A DNA stretch of 64,000 nt from UBA3006 sp031401235 (GCA_031401235.1 JANNRJ010000017.1:13737-77736), one strand, 5' to 3'. Positions 53,419-62,593 are shown, numbered from the stretch's first letter. The notes: a model not told the origin generated them from the sequence alone. Numbers and translations: made by a program.

Positions 53419-54402
53419 ATGAATGAAACGCCGCCTAGTTCTGGATCATCGTTCTGGAGCAATCGCACAGTTGTTGTAACTGGAGGAAATGGATTTCTGG
53501 GCACACATGTTGTCAACAAGTTTCGCGCGGCCGGAGCAAAAGTAATCGCCCCGGGCCGCCACGAAGCCGACCTCACCAAATATGGTGTCGCCGAACAACT
53601 ATTTGCCGAGCATCGTCCAAGTCATGTAGTCCATCTTGCGGCCCGCGTCGGAGGTATCGGCTACAACCAAGTTGCTCCGGCTCAGTTGTATCTCGACAAC
53701 TTGTTGATGGGGACACACACGATTGAAGCGGCTCGAAGCATCGGAATTGAAAAAACCGTCTTACTCGGAACCGTGTGTTCGTACCCAAAATTTACACCTG
53801 TCCCGTTTCGCGAGGAATCGCTTTGGGACGGTTATCCAGAAGAAACGAATGCACCTTATGGAATCGCCAAAAAGGCGTCGCTAGTTCACGCCCAAGTAAA
53901 CGAAGCTCAGTATGGTCAGCATTTTGCGTTTCTCATTCCGACGAATTTATTTGGTCCGGGCGATAAATTTCACGATTCTGTTTCGCATGTAATTCCAGCC
54001 CTGATCAAAAAGTGTGTAGAGGCAATGGAAGCCAATCTGGACAAAATTTCGGTATGGGGATCAGGAACAGCAAGTCGCGACTACTTGTACGTGGAAGACG
54101 CCGCCGAAGCGGTGATTCTTGCCGCCGAATTACGCGACAGTTCGGAACCACTCAATCTCGGCAACAACCGTGAAATCACGGTCCGAGAAACCGCCGAGAC
54201 CATTGCCCGTGTAGTTGGATTTGGCGGCGAATTGGTGTGGGATTCAACCAGACCCGATGGCCAACCTCGCCGTCGAGTAGATGCAACGAAAGCAGAACGA
54301 GAACTCGGGTGGCATGCCCACACCACATTCGAAGATGGACTTCGTCGCACCGTCGAGTGGTACCTATCACATCGCAGTGACGCCGAGAAACTGCCACACT
54401 AA
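53419..54402 (+). CDS. fcl: GDP-L-fucose synthase-like epimerase/reductase
   Basis: 327 residues from ATG 53419. VVVTGGNGFLGTHVVNKF binds NADP. HLAARVGGIGYNQVAPAQLY and the active site APYGIAKKASLVHA (YxxxK intact) match GDP-fucose synthase, as does NLFGPGDKFHDSVSHVIPAL. It would reduce and epimerise the Gmd product to GDP-fucose. About 110 bases separate it from the divergent GT4, holding both promoters. A longer start at 53392 is possible. Confidence 0.9.
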   Translation: MNETPPSSGSSFWSNRTVVVTGGNGFLGTHVVNKFRAAGAKVIAPGRHEADLTKYGVAEQLFAEHRPSHVVHLAARVGGIGYNQVAPAQLYLDNLLMGTHTIEAARSIGIEKTVLLGTVCSYPKFTPVPFREESLWDGYPEETNAPYGIAKKASLVHAQVNEAQYGQHFAFLIPTNLFGPGDKFHDSVSHVIPALIKKCVEAMEANLDKISVWGSGTASRDYLYVEDAAEAVILAAELRDSSEPLNLGNNREITVRETAETIARVVGFGGELVWDSTRPDGQPRRRVDATKAERELGWHAHTTFEDGLRRTVEWYLSHRSDAEKLPH

Positions 54403-54406
54403 ACCC

Positions 54407-55192
54407 GTGAGTTTTCCTCCACCCGCGGTACCACCACCGCTTCCACGCTCAAACGGAACACCACCACCCTCGCCGAGAGCCCGCATTCGACGACCAAGCA
54501 TCCCAACACGAGCACCGCTGCGTCGATCTCGACAATCAAACAATCCATTCGTTGTCACGAATGCAATTATTTCGATAAATGTCGGAATTTTCTTGTGGAT
54601 GGCTCTCTCCGATCAAAACACCCTTGGCATGAATGGCGCGTTGTCGAAGCAAGCCACACAACTCGTGATGTCTCGCCAATTTATCGAACAGGGTGAGTGG
54701 TACCGCCTGGCGAGTAGCGGATTCGTCCACTTTGGTTTTTTGCACGTGGCAATGAATATGTACTTGCTCTATCAACTTGGCAGAATGCTTGAACCGGTAC
54801 TTGGCTCGACACGATTTGCTCTGGTCTATTTTGCATCATTGCTTGGTGGATCAGCCGGCGCACTGTTGCTTACTCCGAATGCTCTCACCGGAGGTGCCTC
54901 GGGTGCAGTGTTTGGCCTAATGGCAGCTGCCGTGGTGGGTTTACGTCATCGTGGAGTGAATCCATGGCGGACAGGTCTAGGTGCGACTTTTGCCATCAAT
55001 ATTGTGTTCACACTTGCAATCCCCGGTGTATCCGTGGGCGGACATTTCGGCGGCGCAATCGTCGGCGCGGCGTGTGGCACGGTGCTACTTGCTCCGGCCC
55101 ATTGGAGGCTCCCTCGATGGACCGGATTCGCAACTCCTATCGGATTGGGACTTGCTTCAATCGCGGTAGTTGCTCTATTTGTGGTTCGCTAA
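54407..55192 (+). CDS. Rhomboid-family intramembrane serine protease
   Basis: 261 residues from GTG 54407, 4 bases after fcl (the longer frame from 54281 overlaps fcl). A proline-rich cytoplasmic N-terminus (FPPPAVPPPLPRS) leads to about six helices. The catalytic serine is in TGGASGAVFGL, the catalytic histidine in VGGHFGGAIVG, and the HVAMNMYLLY loop is also family-typical. It cuts membrane proteins within the bilayer; substrates unknown. Confidence 0.9.
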   Translation: MSFPPPAVPPPLPRSNGTPPPSPRARIRRPSIPTRAPLRRSRQSNNPFVVTNAIISINVGIFLWMALSDQNTLGMNGALSKQATQLVMSRQFIEQGEWYRLASSGFVHFGFLHVAMNMYLLYQLGRMLEPVLGSTRFALVYFASLLGGSAGALLLTPNALTGGASGAVFGLMAAAVVGLRHRGVNPWRTGLGATFAINIVFTLAIPGVSVGGHFGGAIVGAACGTVLLAPAHWRLPRWTGFATPIGLGLASIAVVALFVVR

Positions 55193-55252
55193 CAACCCTG
55201 GTACACCCGCTCACTACTTTCGCTCAAACGGCGAAACCATTCTGGAGGAAGC

Positions 55253-55690
55253 GTGTTATCTCAACTTGTATTGCCCATTGATGTTCCTCGCGCACATCGT
55301 GACCACATCACCTCGGCTACTCAAGCGTTGTCGATATTTTCACTCGCCATCGCTCGGCCACTACGCCCCGAGACACTCGTACTAATGATGAGCGACGACC
55401 ATCGCGGAATTGGACTAATCGCAATGAATACCGGTGACGACCTTCGATCGCTCATCGACCATATTGTCGGGAAATGTGCTGCCGAGAATTCGGCCACGGC
55501 GGTAGCAATTGCTTCAGTTCGTCCCCAATTACAATCACAACTTCACTGTGCCATTGAGTGGACAAAAGCGAGCGAAATTTGTCAACGAGCAGGAGTGCAA
55601 CTCGTTGATTGGTTCATCGTCGGTCGTAGCGGTGTAAACCGTCCGCGAATTTCTGCCAATGAACCAGATGCGTGGCAATTCCAAAACTAG
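55253..55690 (+). CDS. Conserved hypothetical protein, faintly RadC/JAB-like
   Basis: 145 residues from GTG 55253 behind GGAGG. Sections such as LVLMMSDDHRGIGLIAMN and the ending VQLVDWFIVGRSGVNRP recall the RadC/JAB deubiquitinase-like fold, where ..LLDHLIVG.. occurs, but the zinc motif HxHPSGD is absent, so no peptidase activity is expected. The resemblance is by eye only. It may be a single-gene unit. Confidence 0.5.
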   Translation: MLSQLVLPIDVPRAHRDHITSATQALSIFSLAIARPLRPETLVLMMSDDHRGIGLIAMNTGDDLRSLIDHIVGKCAAENSATAVAIASVRPQLQSQLHCAIEWTKASEICQRAGVQLVDWFIVGRSGVNRPRISANEPDAWQFQN

Positions 55691-55699
55691 AGCAACCGA

Positions 55700-56131
55700 T
55701 TAAACAGTCGCAATCTGCGATTCAATCAACTGGCGATCTTCTCGTGACTCTTCAGACGCGAGCTCCTGGCGTGCCTGTGCAATATGTTGCGCCTTTCCAC
55801 CCTGATCACCAATCGCGACACAAGCCCGCGCCATCCCCTCGTGCATACTCGCCCGCAACCAGGCTGGTGAGTCGTCGGCAACACCATCAAGTGCGCTCTT
55901 GGCAAAAGTCACGCTCAACGAGCCTTGACCAACTGCGGCGGCACATCGACTGACCATCCAATCGGAAATGACCCACTCCGTTGGGCCACCTGCCTTGAGC
56001 CAGTGGTAACGCGAAGCAAATGCCAGCGTCATTAGATTGCGATCTTCCTCGGGCGAGCGGACTGAGTCAAGCAGATCCCAGCAGTCGCTATACGTCGAAA
56101 TCGCAAGTGTGCGATGATCATGATCAGCCAT
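55700..56131 (-). CDS. Conserved hypothetical helical protein
   Basis: 143 residues, almost entirely helical, with ASRYHWLKAGGPTEWVISDW followed by repeat-like helices (SLSVTFAKSALDGV, LRASMHEGMARACVAI) reminiscent of TPR pairs. Similar proteins occur in many bacteria without known role. Convergent with the upstream unknown gene; 30 bases downstream of the FmdB gene. Confidence 0.65.
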   Translation of the reverse strand: MADHDHRTLAISTYSDCWDLLDSVRSPEEDRNLMTLAFASRYHWLKAGGPTEWVISDWMVSRCAAAVGQGSLSVTFAKSALDGVADDSPAWLRASMHEGMARACVAIGDQGGKAQHIAQARQELASEESREDRQLIESQIATV

Positions 56132-56161
56132 TGGTCACTCCACTCCGACGCAAAGTTTTAG

Positions 56162-56380
56162 TTAGTGACAGCCGCAACCGGCACCACAGCCGCGCGCCGG
56201 GGACGCGGCCGAAGAACTTGACGGCGATGTCGAAGCGCCAACCGAAGCAAACACACTCAGTAGCCGCACCGTGTTGTCGTGACCCTCGGGGCATGTGGCA
56301 GGGTCGTTGGCCTGAGCCATCGAGCGCCGCTCCTCAAAGGCTGTGTCACAAGTTCGGCAGCGAAACTCATACGTTGGCAT
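56162..56380 (-). CDS. FmdB-family zinc-ribbon protein
   Basis: 72 residues. MPTYEFRCRTCDTAFEERR and the second cysteine CPEGHDN form the FmdB zinc ribbon. The tail is rich in Ser, Ala and Gly with a final GCGAGCGCH that might bind metal too. Putative regulator or metal-binding protein; function unsettled for the family. Close to DUF3039 on the other strand. Confidence 0.85.
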   Translation of the reverse strand: MPTYEFRCRTCDTAFEERRSMAQANDPATCPEGHDNTVRLLSVFASVGASTSPSSSSAASPARGCGAGCGCH

Positions 56381-56402
56381 ATGGCAAGTCTAGGTTTATG
56401 TT

Positions 56403-56702
56403 GTGAATTCCACCCCTGTTCCACTGCGCACTCTGCCGGCAACTACTCGACCAGTTCTTGAGTATGTTCCCGAAACCGATGAACCGATCGTGGCCCATAT
56501 TGTCAAGACCAAACCAAATGAAGATGCGGCGGCCAAAGTGCTCGAGGCGCGAATTTACGGCACCCCATTGGAAGCATTGTGCGGTCATGTGTGGATCCCC
56601 TCGCGCGACCCCAAACAAGTACCGATGTGTCAGGCTTGCAAAGAGATCTACGAAACGTACCGATTGTTCAACGAAAATCTCAACGAAACTCCAAGCGACT
56701 AG
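56403..56702 (+). CDS. DUF3039 protein
   Basis: 99 residues from GTG 56403. EARIYGTPLEALCGHVWIPS and VPMCQACKEIYETY give the two Cys pairs of this actinobacteria-specific family, probably a small zinc ribbon. Function unknown. Its presence supports the actinobacterial placement. Divergent from FmdB with 22 bases between starts. Confidence 0.82.
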   Translation: MNSTPVPLRTLPATTRPVLEYVPETDEPIVAHIVKTKPNEDAAAKVLEARIYGTPLEALCGHVWIPSRDPKQVPMCQACKEIYETYRLFNENLNETPSD

Positions 56703-56712
56703 CGGTAAGCGA

Positions 56713-59700
56713 CTAGCGAAAGTTGCGGGCAGACGCTCGTACCCCAACAATAAGCGACTTCATGTGCTCGGCAATCACGTTGATGACGCCCTCATTCACC
56801 TCTAGGCGACCACGCAACAACAACGCCGTCGCCCCACTCGCTTCGCGGCGATAACGAACCCAACAACCCTGCGAACAAACAACGTTGATATGTCCGGTTT
56901 CATCTTCAAGATTCATGAAGGTAACACCACGCGCAGTTGACGGTCGCTGACGATGGGTGACGATTCCAGCCACGAGAACTTTGCTTCCGTTTTCACAATC
57001 CCACAGATCTTTCTCTGTCACGACTCCCATGCGCGTAAGTTCGGCACGAAGAAATTCAGTCGGGTGCCCATTGGGGGCGATACCCGTGGCCCACATATCG
57101 GCGATCGCTTCTTCCACCGGCTGCATTCCCGGCAGATGCGGCGCACCAACACCCGTGGTGACACCGGCAAGTCGATCGGGGCGCGATTGGATGACCGCCC
57201 CCGCCGCCCACAGCGCATCTCGACGTTGCAGATTGAAGCATTGCGTAAATGCACCGGCCGTGGCCAGAGCTTCAAGTTGAGCAATATGCAACTGCGGTGA
57301 ACGTCGAACGAGATCTTCCATATCGACATACGGTCTGCCCGACTGAATTGTTTGAGCAAGTGGGTCGCCGACTCCGCGAACAGAACCAATACCTAGACGC
57401 ACCGCCAGCCCCCCGGCAGAGTCTGCACATTGTTCGAGTGTGGCATCAGCACGCGAAGCGTTGATGTCGGGCGTGAGCACCACAACACCATGCCGACGAG
57501 CATCCCGCACAAGTGAATGCGGGGACCAAAACCCCATTGGTTGAGCGTTGAGCAACGAGGTATAGAACACCGCCGGTTCATGAAACTTGATCCACGCCGA
57601 TGAATACACCAAATAAGCGAAACTCACCGAGTGACTTTCGGGAAATCCGTAACTGGCGAACGCCGCCATTTTTTCGTAAATGAGATCGGCAACATTGCCG
57701 GTGATCCCACGTTCACTCATGCCCGCGTACAAACGGTCACGCAACTTATCCATGCGCGCATGTGAGCGCTTGGATCCCATTGCTTGTCGCAACTCATCGG
57801 CTTGTGTCGGGGTGAACCCGGCAACATCAATGGCCATCTGCATTAGTTGCTCCTGAAATAAAGGCACGCCAAGGGTCTTGCCAAGACTGTTTTCCAGCAA
57901 CGGATGCAAGTACGTGACCGGCTCTTGACCGTTGCGACGACGAATGTAGGGATGCACAGAATCACCTTGAATGGGACCAGGTCGAATCAGGGCAACTTCA
58001 ACCACAAGATCGTAAAACCGACGGGGTTTGAGTCGTGGCAACGTGGCCATTTGGGCACGGGACTCAATTTGAAATACGCCCACCGTGTCGGCTCGACACA
58101 ACATTGCATACACATCGTCTTCTTGGGGGATCTCGGCGAGATCCAGTTGCACATTGCGGAACTCACCGATGAGATCAACCGCGTTGTGCAACGCCGAAAG
58201 CATGCCAAGACCGAGCAGATCAAACTTCACCAACCCAGCAGTGGCGCAATCGTCTTTGTCCCACTGCAACACACTGCGACCTTCCATTCGTGCCCACTCA
58301 ACCGGGCACACTTCACTCACCGGACGATCACAAATCACCATCCCACCCGAATGAATACCCAAATGTCGTGGCGCATCTTCAATTTGCACCGCCAGCGACA
58401 TCACCGATGCCGGCACACTGTGGTCGGATTCGCCGCTCGTCCTAGACAGCGAACCCCACGCATCTACCTGCTTGCTCCATGCATCTTGTTGTCCGGGAGC
58501 AAACCCCAGTGCTCGAGCCATATCGCGCACCGCCGAGCGGGCCCGATAGGTAATGACATTGGCCACCTGTGCCGCATGATGGCGGTCGTAGCGCTCAAAC
58601 ACATACTGAATGACCTCTTCACGACGACCACTTTCAATATCGATATCAATGTCGGGTGGACCGTCGCGTTCTGGCGACAGGAACCGCTCGAAAAGTAACC
58701 CGAGCGATACCGCATCTGCTTTGGTGATGCCAATCGAGAAACACACCGCACTGTTGGCGGCACTGCCCCGGCCTTGACAAAAAATGTTTGAGCGTTCACA
58801 GAACTGAACGATGTCCCACACGACGAGGAAGTAACCGGCGAACCCGAGGGTGTCAATGACCTCGAGTTCATGATCAATTGTGTGCCAGGCGCGAGCACGA
58901 AGCGATAAGTCGTCGTGAGTCACGGTTGGGCGCGATCCGTATCGGCGCGTGGCGCCTTGTTCAACAAGTTGTCGCAAATACGACATTTCATCCATGCCGT
59001 CGGGACACCGAAACGGCGGAAGACGGGGCGCAACCAGTGAAAGGTCAAAGGCCAGTTCGGTAGCCAGTTCGGCGGCCAGATTGACCACACCCGGATAACG
59101 CGCAAAGTGACGTTGCTGTTCGGCGCCGCTGCGTAAATACGCCGCACCAGCCGGTGGCAATTCGTGATCGATGTCATCCAGACTGCGTCGCTCACGCACT
59201 GCGGCAATCGCGGTGGCAAGTTGATATTGCGAAGTGACGGCATACAACACGGCGTTGGTGGCAACACATTGCACATCGTTGTGGTGGGCAATGCGTACCA
59301 GTGCATCGTTACGCACCGAATCGAGTGGGTCTCCGTGATCCCACAGTTCAACGAACACATGATCCTTACCAAAGGCATCCACGAGTTGTTGCACTTCGCG
59401 CTCGGCGGCAGCCGGACCATATTCATAAAATGCTCGTGCCACCACCCCACTACGACTACCGGTGAGCACACGCCAGTGATCGTCGCAATGTGATGCGAGC
59501 CCGGTAAGCGTGAAGACGGGCTCTAGCTTTTTGCCAGCCAGTTGACCAGCGGTAATTGCCGACGACAACTTGGCGTAGCCCTGTGGACCCTTGGCCAGTA
59601 CCACAATGTCGCCATGTGCACATGCAAGTTCTGCGCCAAACACCGTTGGCAACCCAACAGCGCGCGCCGCTTGAGCAAATCGAACCACCCCGTACAAACC

Positions 59701-59838
59701 GTTGCGGTCGGTGAGTGCTAATGCACGTAGTCCAAGTTGCATCGCCCGTTCCACGAGTTGCTCGGGATGCGATGCACCGATGAGAAACGAAAAATTTGAT
59801 TTACAGTGCAGTTCGCCGTACGACGGATCATCACCCAC
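56713..59838 (-). CDS. dnaE2: Error-prone DNA polymerase III alpha-type DnaE2 (ImuC)
   Basis: 1041 residues from GTG 59838 (GDDPSYGELHCKSNFSFLIG). PHP domain at the N-terminus (ELHCKSNFSFL, ALALTDRNGLYG). The catalytic aspartates lie in GPPDIDIDIESGRREEVI, and the finger/thumb region carries GRGSAANSAVC and ELRQAMGSKRSHARMD. The C-terminal OB fold (VLVAGIVTHRQRPSTA) is present; no beta-binding tail is obvious. With ImuA/ImuB it forms the actinobacterial SOS mutasome for lesion bypass. An SOS box abuts its start. Confidence 0.95.
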   Translation of the reverse strand: MGDDPSYGELHCKSNFSFLIGASHPEQLVERAMQLGLRALALTDRNGLYGVVRFAQAARAVGLPTVFGAELACAHGDIVVLAKGPQGYAKLSSAITAGQLAGKKLEPVFTLTGLASHCDDHWRVLTGSRSGVVARAFYEYGPAAAEREVQQLVDAFGKDHVFVELWDHGDPLDSVRNDALVRIAHHNDVQCVATNAVLYAVTSQYQLATAIAAVRERRSLDDIDHELPPAGAAYLRSGAEQQRHFARYPGVVNLAAELATELAFDLSLVAPRLPPFRCPDGMDEMSYLRQLVEQGATRRYGSRPTVTHDDLSLRARAWHTIDHELEVIDTLGFAGYFLVVWDIVQFCERSNIFCQGRGSAANSAVCFSIGITKADAVSLGLLFERFLSPERDGPPDIDIDIESGRREEVIQYVFERYDRHHAAQVANVITYRARSAVRDMARALGFAPGQQDAWSKQVDAWGSLSRTSGESDHSVPASVMSLAVQIEDAPRHLGIHSGGMVICDRPVSEVCPVEWARMEGRSVLQWDKDDCATAGLVKFDLLGLGMLSALHNAVDLIGEFRNVQLDLAEIPQEDDVYAMLCRADTVGVFQIESRAQMATLPRLKPRRFYDLVVEVALIRPGPIQGDSVHPYIRRRNGQEPVTYLHPLLENSLGKTLGVPLFQEQLMQMAIDVAGFTPTQADELRQAMGSKRSHARMDKLRDRLYAGMSERGITGNVADLIYEKMAAFASYGFPESHSVSFAYLVYSSAWIKFHEPAVFYTSLLNAQPMGFWSPHSLVRDARRHGVVVLTPDINASRADATLEQCADSAGGLAVRLGIGSVRGVGDPLAQTIQSGRPYVDMEDLVRRSPQLHIAQLEALATAGAFTQCFNLQRRDALWAAGAVIQSRPDRLAGVTTGVGAPHLPGMQPVEEAIADMWATGIAPNGHPTEFLRAELTRMGVVTEKDLWDCENGSKVLVAGIVTHRQRPSTARGVTFMNLEDETGHINVVCSQGCWVRYRREASGATALLLRGRLEVNEGVINVIAEHMKSLIVGVRASARNFR

Positions 59839-59851
59839 TGGATTAGCGTAG

Positions 59852-59865
59852 CGAACATATGTTCG
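59852..59865 (-). promoter_or_regulatory. SOS box (LexA operator) of dnaE2
   Basis: CGAACATATGTTCG is a perfect palindrome matching the Gram-positive/actinobacterial LexA consensus CGAAC-N4-GTTCG. It lies 13 bases upstream of the dnaE2 GTG and just after the Nudix stop. A -10-like TACGCT (59845-59850) sits between it and the start, so LexA would cover the promoter. Confidence 0.85.
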
Positions 59866-59885
59866 CTTTTGCCCTTTGGATCAGC

Positions 59886-60440
59886 CTATAAACCAACCCC
59901 ACTCAGGGTTCGAGCAACACCTAATGCACCACGTAAGCCAACATCGGCGATTCCCACCGCCTCATCCCAGGCGAACCAAGCCGCGTCTTGGCTCTCGCTT
60001 TCAGGTGGCTGCGGATCGACATCGGGTCCATTTACTAGGTATCGCAAATCTAAATGTCGGTGACCGCGAGGTCCCGGATGAACATCAAGATGAAATAATC
60101 GTGGCCCGCCATCGGGATGCGTCGCGCGCAAACCAGTTTCTTCAAATGTTTCACGCAGTGCCGCATCAGCGGGAGTTTCACCGACGTCGATGTGTCCACC
60201 CGGTTGCAACCAGATTCCAAGTCGCTTGTGCAGGTGCAATACAACTCCGCGAGAGCCGACAACAATTGCTGATGCAGTGACATGAGTGATATTGGAATGT
60301 TCATCGAACGGTGCCACAAGTAACGGCGCCACGGCAATGAACTCGGCGATGGAGCGCGCTTCACGATCATCACATGGCTGGTGTTGAGCGAAGTACTCGC
60401 ACAACTCGCCGACGAGCGCCACACTTTGTTGCTGATTCAC
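59886..60440 (-). CDS. Nudix hydrolase
   Basis: 184 residues. Nudix box GGHIDVGETPADAALRETFE followed by EETGL, complete with the metal Glu residues. The N-terminal helix-rich part (VALVGELCEYFAQHQ) precedes the fold. It hydrolyses a nucleoside diphosphate derivative; its place between mutasome genes suggests nucleotide-pool cleaning, but this is inferred. It lies upstream of dnaE2 in the same orientation and does not share the SOS box. Confidence 0.85.
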   Translation of the reverse strand: MNQQQSVALVGELCEYFAQHQPCDDREARSIAEFIAVAPLLVAPFDEHSNITHVTASAIVVGSRGVVLHLHKRLGIWLQPGGHIDVGETPADAALRETFEETGLRATHPDGGPRLFHLDVHPGPRGHRHLDLRYLVNGPDVDPQPPESESQDAAWFAWDEAVGIADVGLRGALGVARTLSGVGL

Positions 60441-60533
60441 GTCACAGAAACTACAACAGAGTCACGATCGGCAGAACTCGAGCGTTTTCCTATCGATTCG
60501 TGGAACAGAATGCATTCTCTGTTCGACGAGAAA

Positions 60534-61145
60534 TCAATCAACCAATCGGCCGACAAATTGAGACTGAATCATGTGTCCACAATCGACTAGCTCATCAATA
60601 AAATCGTTCTCTCTCATTCTCAATTGTTCTATGTATTTGTCATCACGACATACATCAAGCGTAATAAGTGGTTCATGTGGTCTGTACGCAGCAAATGTAA
60701 TTGACTTAAGTTGAGTAACCATCAGAATGTGCTGCAACTGCGCAACATAATAGCGAGGAACTTTTTTTGTCGCACGTGTGTACTCATACGTCTTCACACC
60801 AGCCTTGATTTCAAAGATTTCTTTGTAGCTGGAACATATCGCATCGAGACTTGCTGCGAGATATGGTTCCTCAGCGTCTTGAACAATAGTCGGATTTAGA
60901 CTTAAGTTGTATTTGCTTGAAAGCAATGCCCTTGCTGGTTCCTCGAGATTTCTCCCTTCGATAGTCGTTGCATTTCCACCGAACTCACTTACTAGCCCAA
61001 GCTTTTCTTTCATTAATCGAGAGCGACTCGCCAATCGGTTTTCTCCCATAATATTGTTTGCATCAGACGCCCCAATAACGCGTCGACGCCAAGCATGCCA
61101 TTCTGATGATCCTTGTTCTAGATCTTCAATCAGATAGAAACTCAT
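60534..61145 (-). CDS. YqaJ-type phage/plasmid recombination exonuclease
   Basis: 203 residues. GSSEWHAWRRRVIGASDANN and EPYLAASLDAICSSYKEIFE followed by IKAG form the lambda-exonuclease-like active site (Asp, then Glu-x-Lys), with YVAQLQHILMVTQ downstream. It should digest double-stranded DNA 5'-3' to leave single strands for annealing. It overlaps the helicase gene by 4 bases. By eye this pair is A+T-richer than its neighbours, a sign of acquisition. Confidence 0.85.
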   Translation of the reverse strand: MSFYLIEDLEQGSSEWHAWRRRVIGASDANNIMGENRLASRSRLMKEKLGLVSEFGGNATTIEGRNLEEPARALLSSKYNLSLNPTIVQDAEEPYLAASLDAICSSYKEIFEIKAGVKTYEYTRATKKVPRYYVAQLQHILMVTQLKSITFAAYRPHEPLITLDVCRDDKYIEQLRMRENDFIDELVDCGHMIQSQFVGRLVD

Positions 61146-62593
61146 CGACGTATTTCTGCATAAAATGCTGTTGCCTGAGGATCAACTCTTATATCTCCCG
61201 CGCGAACGGGTCGAGCGAGTGACAGGGTCGCAATAGATCGGCAGCGAGAAAGTGCGACGTAGGTTTGACCGGATTCAAAGGCACCTTTTCCCAAATCAAT
61301 ATGCACTCGCTCAAGAGTTAAGCCTTGGCTTCGATGGATCGTAATTGCCCATCCAAGAATTACGGGCAGCTGAGAATAGGTTCCAACAACGTCTCGTTCA
61401 ATCTTTTTGGTCTCATTATCAAACTTGTAATCAAACTGCTCCCATAGGTCAATTGGCACCTCCACAGTTTTCTGAGACCTTATGAGCATTACCTTGACTC
61501 GATCATCGAAAATCTCGCTAACTGTACCAATGTCGCCATTTACATAATCGTTACTGCCCTTGGCATTCTTGGCCAACATCACCTGCGCGCCCACCTTCAG
61601 TTCAATACTGATTGGCACTGGCAAATGTCTCTCGTGGAACTGACCAGTTGTCTTTCCTTGGAACATTGTCACTTTTCCAGGAAGTCTCCCTAGCCGATCA
61701 CTGTTGATACGTTCAACATCCGCATGGCGAGGTGACAATGAAATGGTGCCAGCGTCGGGATCAGTAGCTATTTTGCAAGAGGCATTTAAGGATTCCAATG
61801 TCGCTTGGATATTCTTCCCCTCTCTAATGTCGGATAACAAGTCAGCAAAACTTTGATCCACTTGTCTGAATGTCTTTGTTAACTCAATCACATGAAATTC
61901 AGATTGAGCTATTGCATTTGCAGCAAAAAATTTTGGTGACTTATAATTTGCACTAAATAGATGTTCTGTACCGTTTGAGATAATTGGTGGCAATTGAAAG
62001 AGATCTCCCACCAGAACAACTGAAATGCCGCCAAATGGTTTCGTATTTCCCCGGTTCAGACGGAAGAAACTATCCATTGCATCCAATTGATTGGCGTTGA
62101 CCATAGAGATCTCGTCGATAATGAGGATCTGTGCATGTCGTGCGAGTGACCTCGGGTGTGATTTAATGTCTGAATCAACAATCCAACTTGGCGGAAGTCG
62201 ACACAAAGAGTGGATAGTTTTCCCCGCGATGGTAAGTGCGGCAATACCAGTTGGGGCACAAAGCAACGTTTTTCCTCTGAACTCATTATCTATCCAACGA
62301 ACAAATGTGCTTTTACCGGTCCCCGCTCCTCCAGTTACAAAAATTAGTGGAAATGATTTTTCTATCAGTTCTTTGACTTCGCGATATTCCGGCAGCACAT
62401 CAAGTTCTCCGAGATTTTCGTCCAGCAATTTTGGATTTATGACATGAGATTGAGAACTTTTGACTTTGGGGGAATCGGCAATTGATTGGTTGATTTGCCC
62501 GAATGTCTTACGCACTCCTTTTAGGTACGCTTCAAATCGACCCAGCGCCATGAGTTGAATGTAACGGCTATGGCGCCCTGTGCTATGTCCCAT
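61142..62593 (-). CDS. Pif1/RecD-like DNA helicase
   Basis: 483 residues from ATG 62593; ATG 62551 (MALGRFEAYLKGVRKTF) is an alternative with a more natural N-terminus. Motifs of the SF1B Pif1 family: GGAGTGKST (I), APTGIAALTIAG (Ia), ILIIDEISMVNANQLDAMD (II), GDLFQLPPI (III), TKTFRQVDQ (IV), GWAITIHRSQGLTLERVHID (V) and QTYVALSRCRSI (VI). It unwinds DNA 5'-3'. Coupled to the YqaJ exonuclease, it suggests a small recombination module placed between imuB and dnaE2. No integrase or obvious attachment repeats were seen at its edges. Confidence 0.87.
   Translation of the reverse strand: MGHSTGRHSRYIQLMALGRFEAYLKGVRKTFGQINQSIADSPKVKSSQSHVINPKLLDENLGELDVLPEYREVKELIEKSFPLIFVTGGAGTGKSTFVRWIDNEFRGKTLLCAPTGIAALTIAGKTIHSLCRLPPSWIVDSDIKSHPRSLARHAQILIIDEISMVNANQLDAMDSFFRLNRGNTKPFGGISVVLVGDLFQLPPIISNGTEHLFSANYKSPKFFAANAIAQSEFHVIELTKTFRQVDQSFADLLSDIREGKNIQATLESLNASCKIATDPDAGTISLSPRHADVERINSDRLGRLPGKVTMFQGKTTGQFHERHLPVPISIELKVGAQVMLAKNAKGSNDYVNGDIGTVSEIFDDRVKVMLIRSQKTVEVPIDLWEQFDYKFDNETKKIERDVVGTYSQLPVILGWAITIHRSQGLTLERVHIDLGKGAFESGQTYVALSRCRSIATLSLARPVRAGDIRVDPQATAFYAEIRR

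Noticed and set aside
60381..60590. Plus-strand 69-codon frame opposite the Nudix start
   Set aside because: Overlaps the real Nudix gene antisense and shows no motif or ribosome site.
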